Below, piece by piece: positions 7,562-15,800 of a stretch of DNA of 56,887 nt. The DNA comes from an uncultured Armatimonadota bacterium (GTDB taxonomy: Bacteria; Armatimonadota; Fimbriimonadia; Fimbriimonadales; Fimbriimonadaceae): assembly GCA_903927025.1 (NCBI GenBank), contig CAIYLG010000004.1:1-56887 (forward strand). The letters run 5' to 3'. How positions within the stretch are numbered: the first letter of the stretch is position 1; each line of letters starts with the position of its first letter. The translations under genes were made by a program, and so were the position numbers. Below the pieces are notes generated by a model. The model saw nothing but the letters and a program-made list of their open reading frames with translations, did not search any database and had not been told where the DNA came from.

Positions 7562-8790
7562 TCCGCTCTCCGGAACAGGAGGGAGACGTTGTGTCCGCCG
7601 AAGCCAAAAGAATTGCTCAGGGCATACTCGACAGATTTGGGTCTCGCGACGTTCGCGACGGAGTCGATGTCGCACTCGGGATCGGGACGTTCTTGGTTAA
7701 TTGTCGGCGGCAGGATACCATCGCGCATCGCGAGGAGACAGAAGATCGCCTCGATGGACCCAGCAGCCCCCAGCATATGGCCCGTCATGGACTTGGTGCT
7801 GCTCACCGGCAGATCATCGACGTGCTTTCCGAACACAGACCTAATCGCGGAGACCTCGATCCTATCGCCAAGCAGGGTAGAGGTCGCATGGGCGTTGACG
7901 TACCCGACATCGCTCGGATCGATCCCCGCCATTTGAATCGCCTCACGCATCGCGCGAATGGCCCCTTTTCCGCTGGGATCAGGCGCGGTGATGTGATGGA
8001 CATCCGAACAAGAGCCGTAGCCGACCATTTCGCCGTAGATCTTGGCCCCCCGTGCAATCGCGTGAGATCGCTCCTCCAAGATCAGCAATGCCGATCCTTC
8101 ACTCATCACGAAGCCGTCCCGCTCGGCATCGAACGGGCGAGAGGCGCGCTCAGGCTCCGTGTTCCGAGTCGAGAGAGCTTTGGCGGAGGCAAAGGCCGCC
8201 GTATGAAGAGGAATGGTGGCATCGGCGGCACCAACGACCATCGCATCGACCGATCCCCGTAGGATCATGTGATAGGCCTCGCCAATGGCGCTCGCACCTG
8301 ATGCACAAGCGCTAACCAGGCAATGGTTCGGTCCTTCGAGCTTATGCATGATGGACACGTAGCCCGAAGCCATGTCGCAGATCGTGAATGGAACCGTCAT
8401 CGGCGAAACAAAGCGCGGCCCCTTATTCAGCAGATTCGCCTGTTGCGCAACCAAGGTTTGGGTTCCCCCTACCGCCGTAGCGATGCAAGTCCCGGTCCGG
8501 GCACCTGCGTTGGAGTCATCCAAAAGACGGCTGTCCTGAATGGCCATTTTCGCTCCTGCGCAGGCATAGTGAAGGAATGGATCGCAGAGTGCCGCGTCGC
8601 GCGGATTCATCCAATCATCAGGGCAAAAACCGAGCACTTCGCCTGCAATCTGCTGAGCGAACCCAGAACTGTCCCACTTAGACGTGGATCGGATGCCCGA
8701 GCGGCCGGCAAGGATTGCTTGCCATGTGTCTTCGAGGTTCAATGCGAGCGGCGTTACGCCACCGATACCGGTGATCGCCACGCGCCTCAT
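7558..8790 (-). CDS. fabF: Beta-ketoacyl-ACP synthase II (FabF-type)
   Basis: A 410-residue condensing enzyme with the complete Cys-His-His triad: Cys162 in VSACASG, His301 in NAHATSTLLGD and His338 in TKSMTGHMLGAAG, with the conserved Lys333. It elongates acyl-ACP with malonyl-ACP. It lies 58 bases downstream of a stand-alone ACP gene and is coupled to the acyl-CoA dehydrogenase. No fabD, fabG or fabH is present here, so this is not the housekeeping fab cluster; a dedicated secondary-lipid role is likely. The DNA around the ATG has only a weak ribosome-binding site. Confidence 0.95.
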   Translation of the reverse strand: MRRVAITGIGGVTPLALNLEDTWQAILAGRSGIRSTSKWDSSGFAQQIAGEVLGFCPDDWMNPRDAALCDPFLHYACAGAKMAIQDSRLLDDSNAGARTGTCIATAVGGTQTLVAQQANLLNKGPRFVSPMTVPFTICDMASGYVSIMHKLEGPNHCLVSACASGASAIGEAYHMILRGSVDAMVVGAADATIPLHTAAFASAKALSTRNTEPERASRPFDAERDGFVMSEGSALLILEERSHAIARGAKIYGEMVGYGSCSDVHHITAPDPSGKGAIRAMREAIQMAGIDPSDVGYVNAHATSTLLGDRIEVSAIRSVFGKHVDDLPVSSTKSMTGHMLGAAGSIEAIFCLLAMRDGILPPTINQERPDPECDIDSVANVARPKSVEYALSNSFGFGGHNVSLLFRRAD

Positions 8791-8848
8791 TTCGGATCCG
8801 TTCCGACGGGATGATACAGTGTCCTTTTACGAACAACCCCGAGATAAC

Positions 8849-9106
8849 TCACTGGACCTCGGCTTTGGATTGGACATAGTCAACCAAATCCTGAATGGTC
8901 TTTAGCCCGGGGATATCCTCTTCCGGCACCTCTATGCTGAAGCGCTCTTCGAGCGCCATGGCGAGTTGAACAACGAAAAGTGAGTCAACTTCGAGGTCTT
9001 CGAGAAGGCGAGCCTCTGGGGTCACCGTCTCTAGAGGGACGCGAAGGATCTGGACGACCACTTCTTGGACAATAGTCAGTACGGAGGATGGGGCAGATTC
9101 AATCAT
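8849..9106 (-). CDS. Acyl carrier protein
   Basis: An 85-residue acyl carrier protein with the phosphopantetheine attachment serine Ser42 in LEVDSLFVVQL. Acidic helix II (ALEERFSIEVPEEDI) and the closing IQDLVDYV helix are typical. The ATG at 9106 is preceded by AAGGAA and starts 14 bases after the desaturase stop; a longer frame to 9214 would overlap the desaturase and is not needed. It most likely carries the chain for the adjacent ketosynthase and desaturase. The conserved motif is VDSL rather than the DSLD of housekeeping AcpP, as in carriers for secondary lipids. Confidence 0.93.
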   Translation of the reverse strand: MIESAPSSVLTIVQEVVVQILRVPLETVTPEARLLEDLEVDSLFVVQLAMALEERFSIEVPEEDIPGLKTIQDLVDYVQSKAEVQ

Positions 9107-9119
9107 GATTGGGATTTCC

Positions 9120-10232
9120 TTACTCTTCGGCTCGAGGGCGGCCGGGGACATTGGGATTCGGGACAAATTCAGTTCGATGAAGGCAGGCGGCTCCGCTTTC
9201 ATCCTCGTAAGCATTGATTCGTCTGGCGAGGTTCTTGACCGAATCTTCGATCTTGCCGTACTGCAAGCTCTCGAAGAGGGTGGTCTCCCTCAGCTTTCCG
9301 TCGACGTCCGGAACCAGGCGACAGCGTTTGATTCCTTCGTCAAGAGCGGCCAGGTTATCGACTCCCAAGTTATCAAGAATCAGCTGAAGCGTATCAACGA
9401 CATAGTGCTGACGGACGTTGAACACGCCGCATTCGGAAAGCGTCCGTGCAAATCCAGCGTAGTCTGGGACGAGATCTCGCCCCGGCATTGCGTAAAAGCG
9501 AAAGACGTCAATGAGCGCCTGGGCCGTTTCTTCCGGCTTGTAGTAAAACAGCAATCGAGCCCCTTCAAGGAAGAAGTTGTAGTGGGCTGCCTCATCGATC
9601 GCGATGACTCGTGCAACTTCGGCTAGTACAGGATCCACGTCCGGCGCGTGCGAAGTCGTCCTCTTCTCGCCCTTTGCGATCAGACATGTGTGCAGGTAGT
9701 TAAGCTGGGTGGCACGCTCCTGGACGACTTGATAGAGGAGCATTCGCGTGGGGTCTTCCCATGGCACCGTCCACTCATTTCGACGCAACGTATCTGTATA
9801 GTCTTCGATCCACTCAAGGGAGCGTTGCCCGGATGCCAGAAGGCAGTTCCGCCACAGATCGCTGTGGCGCATTTCCTCTGAACCCCATGAGACCTGAAAT
9901 CCTCCTCGGCCATAGGAGTCCCGAACAACGTGAGTGATGTTTCCCGTAACGTCCGGATTGAACTGCTCGACAGCGTAGAACCCCTCCAGGATTCGAAGCA
10001 CCTCGGGAGAGTGGTCCTTACGGAACTTCGACCAAGAGAAGCTACGGTCCGGGCTATACAATCTGGAACGCTGTGAGCGGTCGATGTACCATTTGTAGAG
10101 ACCGAGGAAAGAACGCTCCAGCGCACGCTCCCGCGCGGAGGCGCTCAACAATTCAGGACAACGCTCAGGCGCTTCTTCGCGGATATGGTCTTGAATGGTC
10201 GGTTCGAGGTCAACAATCGGCTTTGAATTCAT
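9120..10232 (-). CDS. Soluble acyl-ACP desaturase-like diiron protein
   Basis: A 370-residue helical protein. The motif EEMRHSD (about 119-125) matches the EENRHGD of stearoyl-ACP desaturases, QERAT is identical to the QERAT of that family, and IDEAAHYNFF matches the second DExxH diiron motif. These provide Glu and His ligands for a di-iron centre that oxidises an acyl chain bound to ACP with O2 and ferredoxin. Bacterial members are best known from mycobacteria (DesA-type) and are uncommon elsewhere. It lies 15 bases downstream of the methyltransferase and directly upstream of a stand-alone ACP, which is a ready carrier for its substrate. The regiochemistry cannot be read. The C-terminal 60 residues are unlike the family and end in a Pro/Arg-rich tail. 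Confidence 0.88.
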   Translation of the reverse strand: MNSKPIVDLEPTIQDHIREEAPERCPELLSASARERALERSFLGLYKWYIDRSQRSRLYSPDRSFSWSKFRKDHSPEVLRILEGFYAVEQFNPDVTGNITHVVRDSYGRGGFQVSWGSEEMRHSDLWRNCLLASGQRSLEWIEDYTDTLRRNEWTVPWEDPTRMLLYQVVQERATQLNYLHTCLIAKGEKRTTSHAPDVDPVLAEVARVIAIDEAAHYNFFLEGARLLFYYKPEETAQALIDVFRFYAMPGRDLVPDYAGFARTLSECGVFNVRQHYVVDTLQLILDNLGVDNLAALDEGIKRCRLVPDVDGKLRETTLFESLQYGKIEDSVKNLARRINAYEDESGAACLHRTEFVPNPNVPGRPRAEE

Positions 10233-10247
10233 GGTCGTTATCCTTGA

Positions 10248-11255
10248 TCAGATAGAAGTAATCTGCATGAAGACAATGTTCTGAACACGGTCTCGAAAGA
10301 TGTGCCGATCAGCGACATCGCCCTGTTTCAGCGACTGCGCCAGGTTCGACATTTCGGCTTCGTCTCGATAGGTAAGGAACCAGTCCTGGATGCACTCCAT
10401 AAATCCGATACCTTGTGTATCAGGCGCAAAATTTGCCAGAAGGAGTCGACCATTAGGTCGAAGCCTTGAAAATAGGGTCCTTGTTAAAGCGGCTGCGGTT
10501 CGCTCATTCAAGTAGTCGTAGAGGCCAGCACAGTAGATGGCATCGAAATCTCCAAGGTCGTATCGGTCCAACATTAGCCTTCGAATGTCGCCCCGGACAG
10601 TCTTTACCGCTGGCAATTCCCGGCATTCCGCTTCGACTACGCCTAGGCTGGCGGGGTCTTGGTCGAATGCGACTAACTCGAGGCAGGAGCCGTCGAACAG
10701 CGCTTTCGAAGCCGCAGCCTCCCGCAGATGACCAGACGCCACGGAGAGGATCCTTGCTCCTGGGGTGCATCGGCACACGTCGTCAATGAACCCTGCGAGG
10801 ATCATCGAGCGCTCTCGTACGCTACAAGCGGGGGACCCTCCAATCTCTGCTGCATAGAGCAGCGGATTTTCGCATTTTAAGGTGTCGGAACCTGCCGAAT
10901 AAATAAGGTCCAGGGTCTCAGCATCCCCCGCGTAACCACGAGGCTTTGAGTTTGTCCGGCCCGATAGCGGCGACTCATGTATCTTCCGAACTAGCTCTCG
11001 CGACTGCCGCGACTTCCCGATGTAAGCACGCCAATCTTCCGTCGGTAGTGTCGATCGAACACGGTCCAGCCACCTTCCCAAGAATTGAAGACAACCGCCA
11101 AAATCGGACTTCTGCCACATTCGCGTGGCTAGATCCCACATACGATCATCCTCTGCAATCGGTGCCGATATGCGCCACGGTGCGCATCGTTCGGGCCTGT
11201 CCTCATAGACAAATCTACCGGTCCTTACTTCACCGTCGGTGATCGACTTTGGCAT
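10248..11255 (-). CDS. Class I SAM-dependent methyltransferase, PhcB-like
   Basis: A 335-residue protein. The C-terminal half is a Rossmann methyltransferase: motif I ILSVASGHLRE (about 169-179), an acidic FDQD after strand 2 (about 197-200), DFDAIYCAGLYDYL as motif IV, and RLRPNGRLLLANF as the post-motif. The N-terminal half has KPRGYAGDAETLDLIY (about 104-119), a signature I associate with proteins annotated as 3-hydroxypalmitate methyl ester synthases (PhcB group); this is from memory and should be checked. The ATG at 11255 is chosen because a longer frame would run deep into the preceding gene. It starts 7 bases after that gene ends, so the two are in one operon. Confidence 0.8.
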   Translation of the reverse strand: MPKSITDGEVRTGRFVYEDRPERCAPWRISAPIAEDDRMWDLATRMWQKSDFGGCLQFLGRWLDRVRSTLPTEDWRAYIGKSRQSRELVRKIHESPLSGRTNSKPRGYAGDAETLDLIYSAGSDTLKCENPLLYAAEIGGSPACSVRERSMILAGFIDDVCRCTPGARILSVASGHLREAAASKALFDGSCLELVAFDQDPASLGVVEAECRELPAVKTVRGDIRRLMLDRYDLGDFDAIYCAGLYDYLNERTAAALTRTLFSRLRPNGRLLLANFAPDTQGIGFMECIQDWFLTYRDEAEMSNLAQSLKQGDVADRHIFRDRVQNIVFMQITSI

Positions 11256-11262
11256 GTCTGAC

Positions 11263-12054
11263 CTAGTTCCCAATGAACTTGTAGCCCAAGCTAACCGCGA
11301 CCCAGGGTCGGTCATTGTAGGCGTATGTGGTTCCCACGCTACCCACGTGGTCGAGTCCGAGGATGAATCCCGCTTGGAGATTTCCACCAGGAATATCGAA
11401 CATGATTCCAGCTCCTCCGGTTAGTCCAAACGTGCTGGTGCTCGTCACAGTTGCCGCATTTGTTAGAGCCGTTCCGCTCAGCGCGCTGATGCCAAGGAAC
11501 GTCCCAAAGTGGACGTACTTGGCGGCCCGAGGCGTAATATCGATGAAGTCTCCGATGGCCCCTCCAGGTTGCACAGAGCTGTCTTTGAACTCGTACCTAA
11601 AGGGTATCGACAGAAAAGTATGTTGCACCGTTGCAATTGGCTCTTCAGTCCTGCGCTGGAGATGAAACAACCTGTTGATCTGGTAATCGAAGTTATCAAT
11701 CTCGAAGAATGTTCCTTTATTCGGACAGGTGACCTTCTCGGGCAACTGAGTAATCCGAATGAGAACGACCCTAGTTACCCCATCCTTCACTTCATCTCGT
11801 CGACTCGTTATAACTTTTACAACCGTAAATTGACATCCGGCTGGCAACAACTGTTTTGGAGCGTTCTCCCCAGCAAGAGCATTTTCACGCGCCTTCGGCA
11901 TTGGATTACCAAGTCCAGTTGCAACATGGACCGGAACCGGTGCAAGCGGGATCGGCACCTCAACGACATAAGTTGCCCCCTCCTTTTGACCGAAGGCAGA
12001 CGCAGTAGCCAAGACCACTCCTACCAAAACAGAAAACTTATGAATGACTCTCAT
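11263..12054 (-). CDS. Secreted protein, possible outer-membrane barrel; first gene of the lipid operon
   Basis: A 263-residue protein with a clear signal peptide (VLVGVVLATASAFGQ, cleavage near residue 22). A soluble part follows, with VVKVITSRRDEVKDGVTRVVLIRI. The second half holds alternating strands rich in Gly, Thr and aromatics (TSTFGLTGGAGIMFDI, LQAGFILGLDHVG, RPWVAVSLGYKFIGN), as in small outer-membrane barrels. No family was recognised. GAGGGGAT lies just before the ATG. Its place at the head of the operon suggests an export or envelope role for the lipid product, but that is inferred from position only. Confidence 0.7.
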   Translation of the reverse strand: MRVIHKFSVLVGVVLATASAFGQKEGATYVVEVPIPLAPVPVHVATGLGNPMPKARENALAGENAPKQLLPAGCQFTVVKVITSRRDEVKDGVTRVVLIRITQLPEKVTCPNKGTFFEIDNFDYQINRLFHLQRRTEEPIATVQHTFLSIPFRYEFKDSSVQPGGAIGDFIDITPRAAKYVHFGTFLGISALSGTALTNAATVTSTSTFGLTGGAGIMFDIPGGNLQAGFILGLDHVGSVGTTYAYNDRPWVAVSLGYKFIGN

Positions 12055-12176
12055 ATCCCCTCACCGAACAGCTCTGCTGCCACTTGGAGCGAAGCCTGAA
12101 CGTTGACGGAATCATCGCACTTAGGCGACCGAAGGTCTATGCACCGCGTCACCAAACAAGGTGATTAGAATCACCG

Positions 12177-13454
12177 TTACGGCGTTGACATTGCCATGAC
12201 AGTGAACTTGGTGTCGCAGTTGCCTCCGTAGATCATAGGATCGACAAATACGTCGACGGTTTGACCTTGGGCAAGTTGAACGCCATAAAGGTGGAAGTAC
12301 GATATGTTGTTAATGAATACCGTGGAGCGGATGGGCCTCTCGTCGATCAACATCCCCGCTCGGTCCGCGTTATAGTTACCCCGACCGAAACGGTCACCCG
12401 TACCTCGACCGCCGACTTGAACGAAGATGTTGTAGCTCCCACCTTTCGGCGCTGTCCACCGGATATCTGGGGTCTCACCGTCTGACTGCATGGCAATATC
12501 TCCAGGTTCGACGCCGTAGGCAACCTCGCTCAGCGTATTCTTCCAGAGGGAAAACCAGCTTGGAGAGTGGTAGACGGTAGGCTTACTCCGTTTGGGGGGC
12601 GTGGTGCCGGTTGAGGGGATAATGTCCTTGATGACGAGACGCATGCTCTTGACGAAGCGTCCCTCAACGCGCGTTCCGAAGCTCCAAGGGCTTCCAGGGC
12701 GGTTGGCTTTATCAAAGTCCTTTCCCACATCCCAAGTCTGAATCGGGCCCGTTTGCCTTGGTCTGACACTTCCTCCCTTCGACCGTACGGTAGGAGCAAA
12801 TCTGACCGATGAGTAAAGGACAGATCCCAGAGCAAAGGCGGCAATCGCCAGCAGTGGTACCAGCGTTCTCCCAAGTGTTGGACGGCTGACCGCCTCTTTC
12901 TGCGAACCACTATTGGAGGGGACAACTGGAGACTCCCTGCTGAACTCATAGACCCGGAACGTCTGGCGGTCCTTGCCTCGCACGGTCCTGGGACGCCCGA
13001 TCCTATCACTCCATCGCTCGAAATGCCCCAAGATATCTGCGCTGGCGGTGGAGAGGAGTACCTGTCCGGGAAGTGCGGCCTCCATCACCCGCTTGGCTTC
13101 GGCGAAGGCAACCCCGGTCAGCTTTTTGCCTTGGATGCCATCAACTTCCAACAGCGGGCCTGAATGAATACCGGCACGGAATGTGAGGTCAGTGCGGCCC
13201 TTCACTTCTTCAAGTATCTCGGCAAGGCACTCGACAGGCGACGCAGGATCATCCAGGAACGCGATCGAAAGTCCGTCGCCCGTATCTTCAGCCTGCGCCC
13301 GGCCCTGGGCAAACTTGGTGCGAAACTCCGATGTCTCAAGCAACAGCCGCCGGAACTCCGATGTCGTCTGGCCAAAGGCCTCCAAGGACAACGCGGACGA
13401 CCTCACAAGGTCGACAAACATCACATGGGCGACGATTACCTTTGGACGACTCAT
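12177..13454 (-). CDS. Membrane protein with cyclase-like cytoplasmic domain and extracytoplasmic beta-sandwich
   Basis: 425 residues. Residues 1-170 form a class III nucleotide cyclase-like domain: VMFVDLVRSS with the first metal Asp, DTGDGLSIAF with the second, and FRAGIHSGPL. In the helix where active cyclases have VNxAARL the sequence is GVAFAEAKRV: the Arg is kept but the transition-state Asn is lost, so activity is doubtful. One membrane segment (LVPLLAIAAFALGSVLY, about 195-211) leads to an outer domain. Its motifs (WDVGKDFDKANRPGSPWSFG, DIRWTAPKGGSYNIFVQVGG, VQLAQGQTVDVFV) resemble the carbohydrate-binding-like beta-sandwich found in many secreted proteins of soil bacteria. It is an inside-out sensor architecture. 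The gene starts 4 bases after the Crp/Fnr gene. Confidence 0.8.
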   Translation of the reverse strand: MSRPKVIVAHVMFVDLVRSSALSLEAFGQTTSEFRRLLLETSEFRTKFAQGRAQAEDTGDGLSIAFLDDPASPVECLAEILEEVKGRTDLTFRAGIHSGPLLEVDGIQGKKLTGVAFAEAKRVMEAALPGQVLLSTASADILGHFERWSDRIGRPRTVRGKDRQTFRVYEFSRESPVVPSNSGSQKEAVSRPTLGRTLVPLLAIAAFALGSVLYSSVRFAPTVRSKGGSVRPRQTGPIQTWDVGKDFDKANRPGSPWSFGTRVEGRFVKSMRLVIKDIIPSTGTTPPKRSKPTVYHSPSWFSLWKNTLSEVAYGVEPGDIAMQSDGETPDIRWTAPKGGSYNIFVQVGGRGTGDRFGRGNYNADRAGMLIDERPIRSTVFINNISYFHLYGVQLAQGQTVDVFVDPMIYGGNCDTKFTVMAMSTP

Positions 13455-13458
13455 GTGT

Positions 13459-14187
13459 CTACAGGCCCAGGGCCTTAATCTGAACGACGATCGATCTGCC
13501 CTCCCGAGAGATCAGCCCGCGCTGTTCCAGCCTTGTGAGTTCTCGGCTGACGGTCTTGGCGTCGGCATCGCATCGCTGAGCTAAGATGGCTCGGGATACG
13601 TTCAGCGAAAGCGACCCATCGGGGCGTATCTGCTCCTCAAGGACAGCCAGTTGCCTCAGAACCGACCACAGCCGCTCGCCGACTGGCTCCCGTGCATCAA
13701 GCAGACGGTCGCCGTCCCTAACTTGGCGCACAAGGGTGAGCAAAAAGAACATGCAGAACCTGCCGTTCTGTTCGAGACAAGACCGCAGCGAGGCCCCTCG
13801 AAAGACGACGAACTCAGACCGGCCAATCGTGCGAATCCCAGTGGACCGGGGTGCGGGATCAATCACGGATAACTCACCGAAATACCTGCCGGGACCAAGC
13901 TCGCGCACAAACTTCACCTCGCCACTACTGACCATCTTCTCGACAGAGACGCGACCGCTCAGAATGACGTAAACCGAATCGTCCACATCTCCCTGAAAAA
14001 ACACCGTCGTCTCCGCCGGCTTTGAATAGTAGCTCGCTCCGGCCAGCAGGGTCTGCACCTGGACCTCAGTTAAGAACTTCAGCCATCCCGCACGCTCAAG
14101 AGCCTCGATTCCCCGGTCCATAAGAAGTTGCTTCGATATGTGAGATAGAACCCTTCGACGGTGAATAGTCTCAATCAATATACTCAA
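13459..14187 (-). CDS. Crp/Fnr family cyclic-nucleotide-binding regulator
   Basis: A 242-residue regulator. An N-terminal cNMP-binding beta-roll spans about residues 38-150, with GDVDDSVYVILSGRVSV and the phosphate-binding-cassette region YFGELSVIDPAPRSTGI. This differs from E. coli Crp (GELALxxxxPRxAT) but keeps the Glu and an Arg. A C-terminal winged helix (about 180-240) reads LSLNVSRAILAQRCDADAKTVSRELTRLEQRGLI. The gene is co-transcribed with the cyclase-like sensor 4 bases downstream, suggesting a dedicated sensor-effector pair. The target genes are not visible; the lipid operon just downstream is the obvious candidate. Confidence 0.9.
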   Translation of the reverse strand: MSILIETIHRRRVLSHISKQLLMDRGIEALERAGWLKFLTEVQVQTLLAGASYYSKPAETTVFFQGDVDDSVYVILSGRVSVEKMVSSGEVKFVRELGPGRYFGELSVIDPAPRSTGIRTIGRSEFVVFRGASLRSCLEQNGRFCMFFLLTLVRQVRDGDRLLDAREPVGERLWSVLRQLAVLEEQIRPDGSLSLNVSRAILAQRCDADAKTVSRELTRLEQRGLISREGRSIVVQIKALGL

Positions 14188-14279
14188 GCGAATTTCGAAT
14201 ATTAGCCTTCACTCCAAAGGAAAAATGGCCAACTTAAAACATCGCAATTGACTTCGGCGTGATCACGCTCGTGTGAAGC

Positions 14280-14345
14280 ATGAACAGCGCATGACTGAGA
14301 CCACATCGATCCCTACAAGCCTAGCGGAAAAGCGCTGCACGGTCT
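14280..14345 (-). pseudogene. Third, short comM 5' remnant
   Basis: On the minus strand this reads VQRFSARLVGIDVVSV, closely parallel to the comM start IAQSFSATLVGIDAVPI. An internal deletion follows and then a scrap like comM RYFML. No gene can be expressed from it. It lies in the gap between the Crp/Fnr gene and the membrane protein. Confidence 0.6.
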
Positions 14346-14380
14346 CCCAAAGTCACCGCGGTTGTATTGCAGGCGGCTGC

Positions 14381-15757
14381 TCAGTCCTTCTTAGGAATCG
14401 AAATTGTCCAGTAGGTGCTATCGGACTTGCGGTCGATCGGGGTCATCACTTCCATCTGTTGTCCGGGTCGCAGTGTTTCATACCTCGCGATCTGAGGTCC
14501 AAAATTGAACTTCGCAAACGGAGGATCGTAGAACCATTCCTGAAGAATGGCGACCGCGAAAATTGCGATCAACCCCCGGAAACCCCAGCGGATCAACGCG
14601 CTTCGTGCCTGCTGGCTAATCGCAAAGAGGCTGTACGCAAAGACCATGTCCAGGTAGAGGAAGTACCGTTCCCCGACGCCAGGGCAGCCAAGCAAATTCC
14701 AGGATGATTTCGAAATGAGACTCGTGACCAGGCAGTACAGTCCAAGCCAACCCAGCGCACGGAGGTAAGGCGGAGCCTTCCAAAGCCCGCCCACGATGAC
14801 GGCAATGGTAAAGATCGCACAGCCGAATTCCCGCATATCGAACGTCGGAACACTAATCGTGTGATAGGTGTAGTGAAACCCCCGAAGCGTCCCATAAAGG
14901 ATCTGGTTCGTGAGAATTCGAAAAAGATGGGTCGCGCTTGCGTCCTCGTTGATGCCATCGCGCGGATGCTGAAGCATCGAAGCGGCGGTAACGACTGCCG
15001 TCAACGTGGTTACCGCGAGGACGAGCCAGCGGGAGCGAAGCTGCTTAAAGCGAGACCAGCTAAAGATCGCGAGAATGGGCGCAAATGGCCCCGTGAGCCC
15101 GATCAACACCAGCACGGCGCCTTCGCCGAACCTTGAGAGAGCACGGCGACCAGGTTCCGAATACAGGATAGCCAGGCTGAGGATTCCCAAATACCACTGA
15201 CTGTGGGAGACATTCGCAAACAGTTCCGTCGAATTCGGGTCTGCAATCACAAAAAATGCCAATCCAAATCGAACGAGCTTGGACGGCAGCTGCTTCGCCA
15301 TTTGGCGGGAAAGCAGAAAGGCGGCCACTGCCGCCTGGACACAGAGCGCCGCTACCTCGAGGAGAAGAGGTCCATATCGAACCGGAAACCCCACCGCTGC
15401 CAGCGAGAGGAGCCTCGGCACCACGTGATAATAAGATGCATACTCGCGGAGGATGCTGTGCATCCCTTGGTTGAAAGCAGAAAGATAGAACTCTTGCCCA
15501 TCCTCGATATAAAACTGAGGGTTCACAAGCCAGTGCAAAGCACGACTCGAGACCAGCAGGAGGAAGAACAGAAAAGCCAGCAAGAACCGGCTTTCCAAAA
15601 GCCTCAAAGCTCGATTCATCCCGCGAAGGCCTGACTTTGGAATGCGGGAGAGGAGCGTCGTTTCAAGCTTTTGGCCGGCATTCTCGAGGCCAAATAGGGC
15701 TCCGTCAACGGCTTTTTCCAAAGACTTTAAGGTGGCAAACGGATCGTGCTTCTTCAT
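14381..15757 (-). CDS. Polytopic integral membrane protein, possible GT-C-type glycosyltransferase
   Basis: A 458-residue protein with about ten hydrophobic segments, among them FLLAFLFFLLLVSS near residue 55 and AVLVLIGLTGPFAPILAIFS. An N-terminal cytoplasmic stretch is followed by a first external loop containing FYIEDGQEFYLSAFNQG. Acidic residues in the first outer loop and this topology are typical of GT-C enzymes that use polyprenyl-phosphate sugars, but no family motif was recognised. The ATG at 15757 has no strong ribosome-binding site. Its genomic neighbours do not clarify its role. Confidence 0.6.
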   Translation of the reverse strand: MKKHDPFATLKSLEKAVDGALFGLENAGQKLETTLLSRIPKSGLRGMNRALRLLESRFLLAFLFFLLLVSSRALHWLVNPQFYIEDGQEFYLSAFNQGMHSILREYASYYHVVPRLLSLAAVGFPVRYGPLLLEVAALCVQAAVAAFLLSRQMAKQLPSKLVRFGLAFFVIADPNSTELFANVSHSQWYLGILSLAILYSEPGRRALSRFGEGAVLVLIGLTGPFAPILAIFSWSRFKQLRSRWLVLAVTTLTAVVTAASMLQHPRDGINEDASATHLFRILTNQILYGTLRGFHYTYHTISVPTFDMREFGCAIFTIAVIVGGLWKAPPYLRALGWLGLYCLVTSLISKSSWNLLGCPGVGERYFLYLDMVFAYSLFAISQQARSALIRWGFRGLIAIFAVAILQEWFYDPPFAKFNFGPQIARYETLRPGQQMEVMTPIDRKSDSTYWTISIPKKD

Positions 15758-15800
15758 GCCACCGGAACGCCATTATAACCGTGCTGTCCAACGACCCCAA

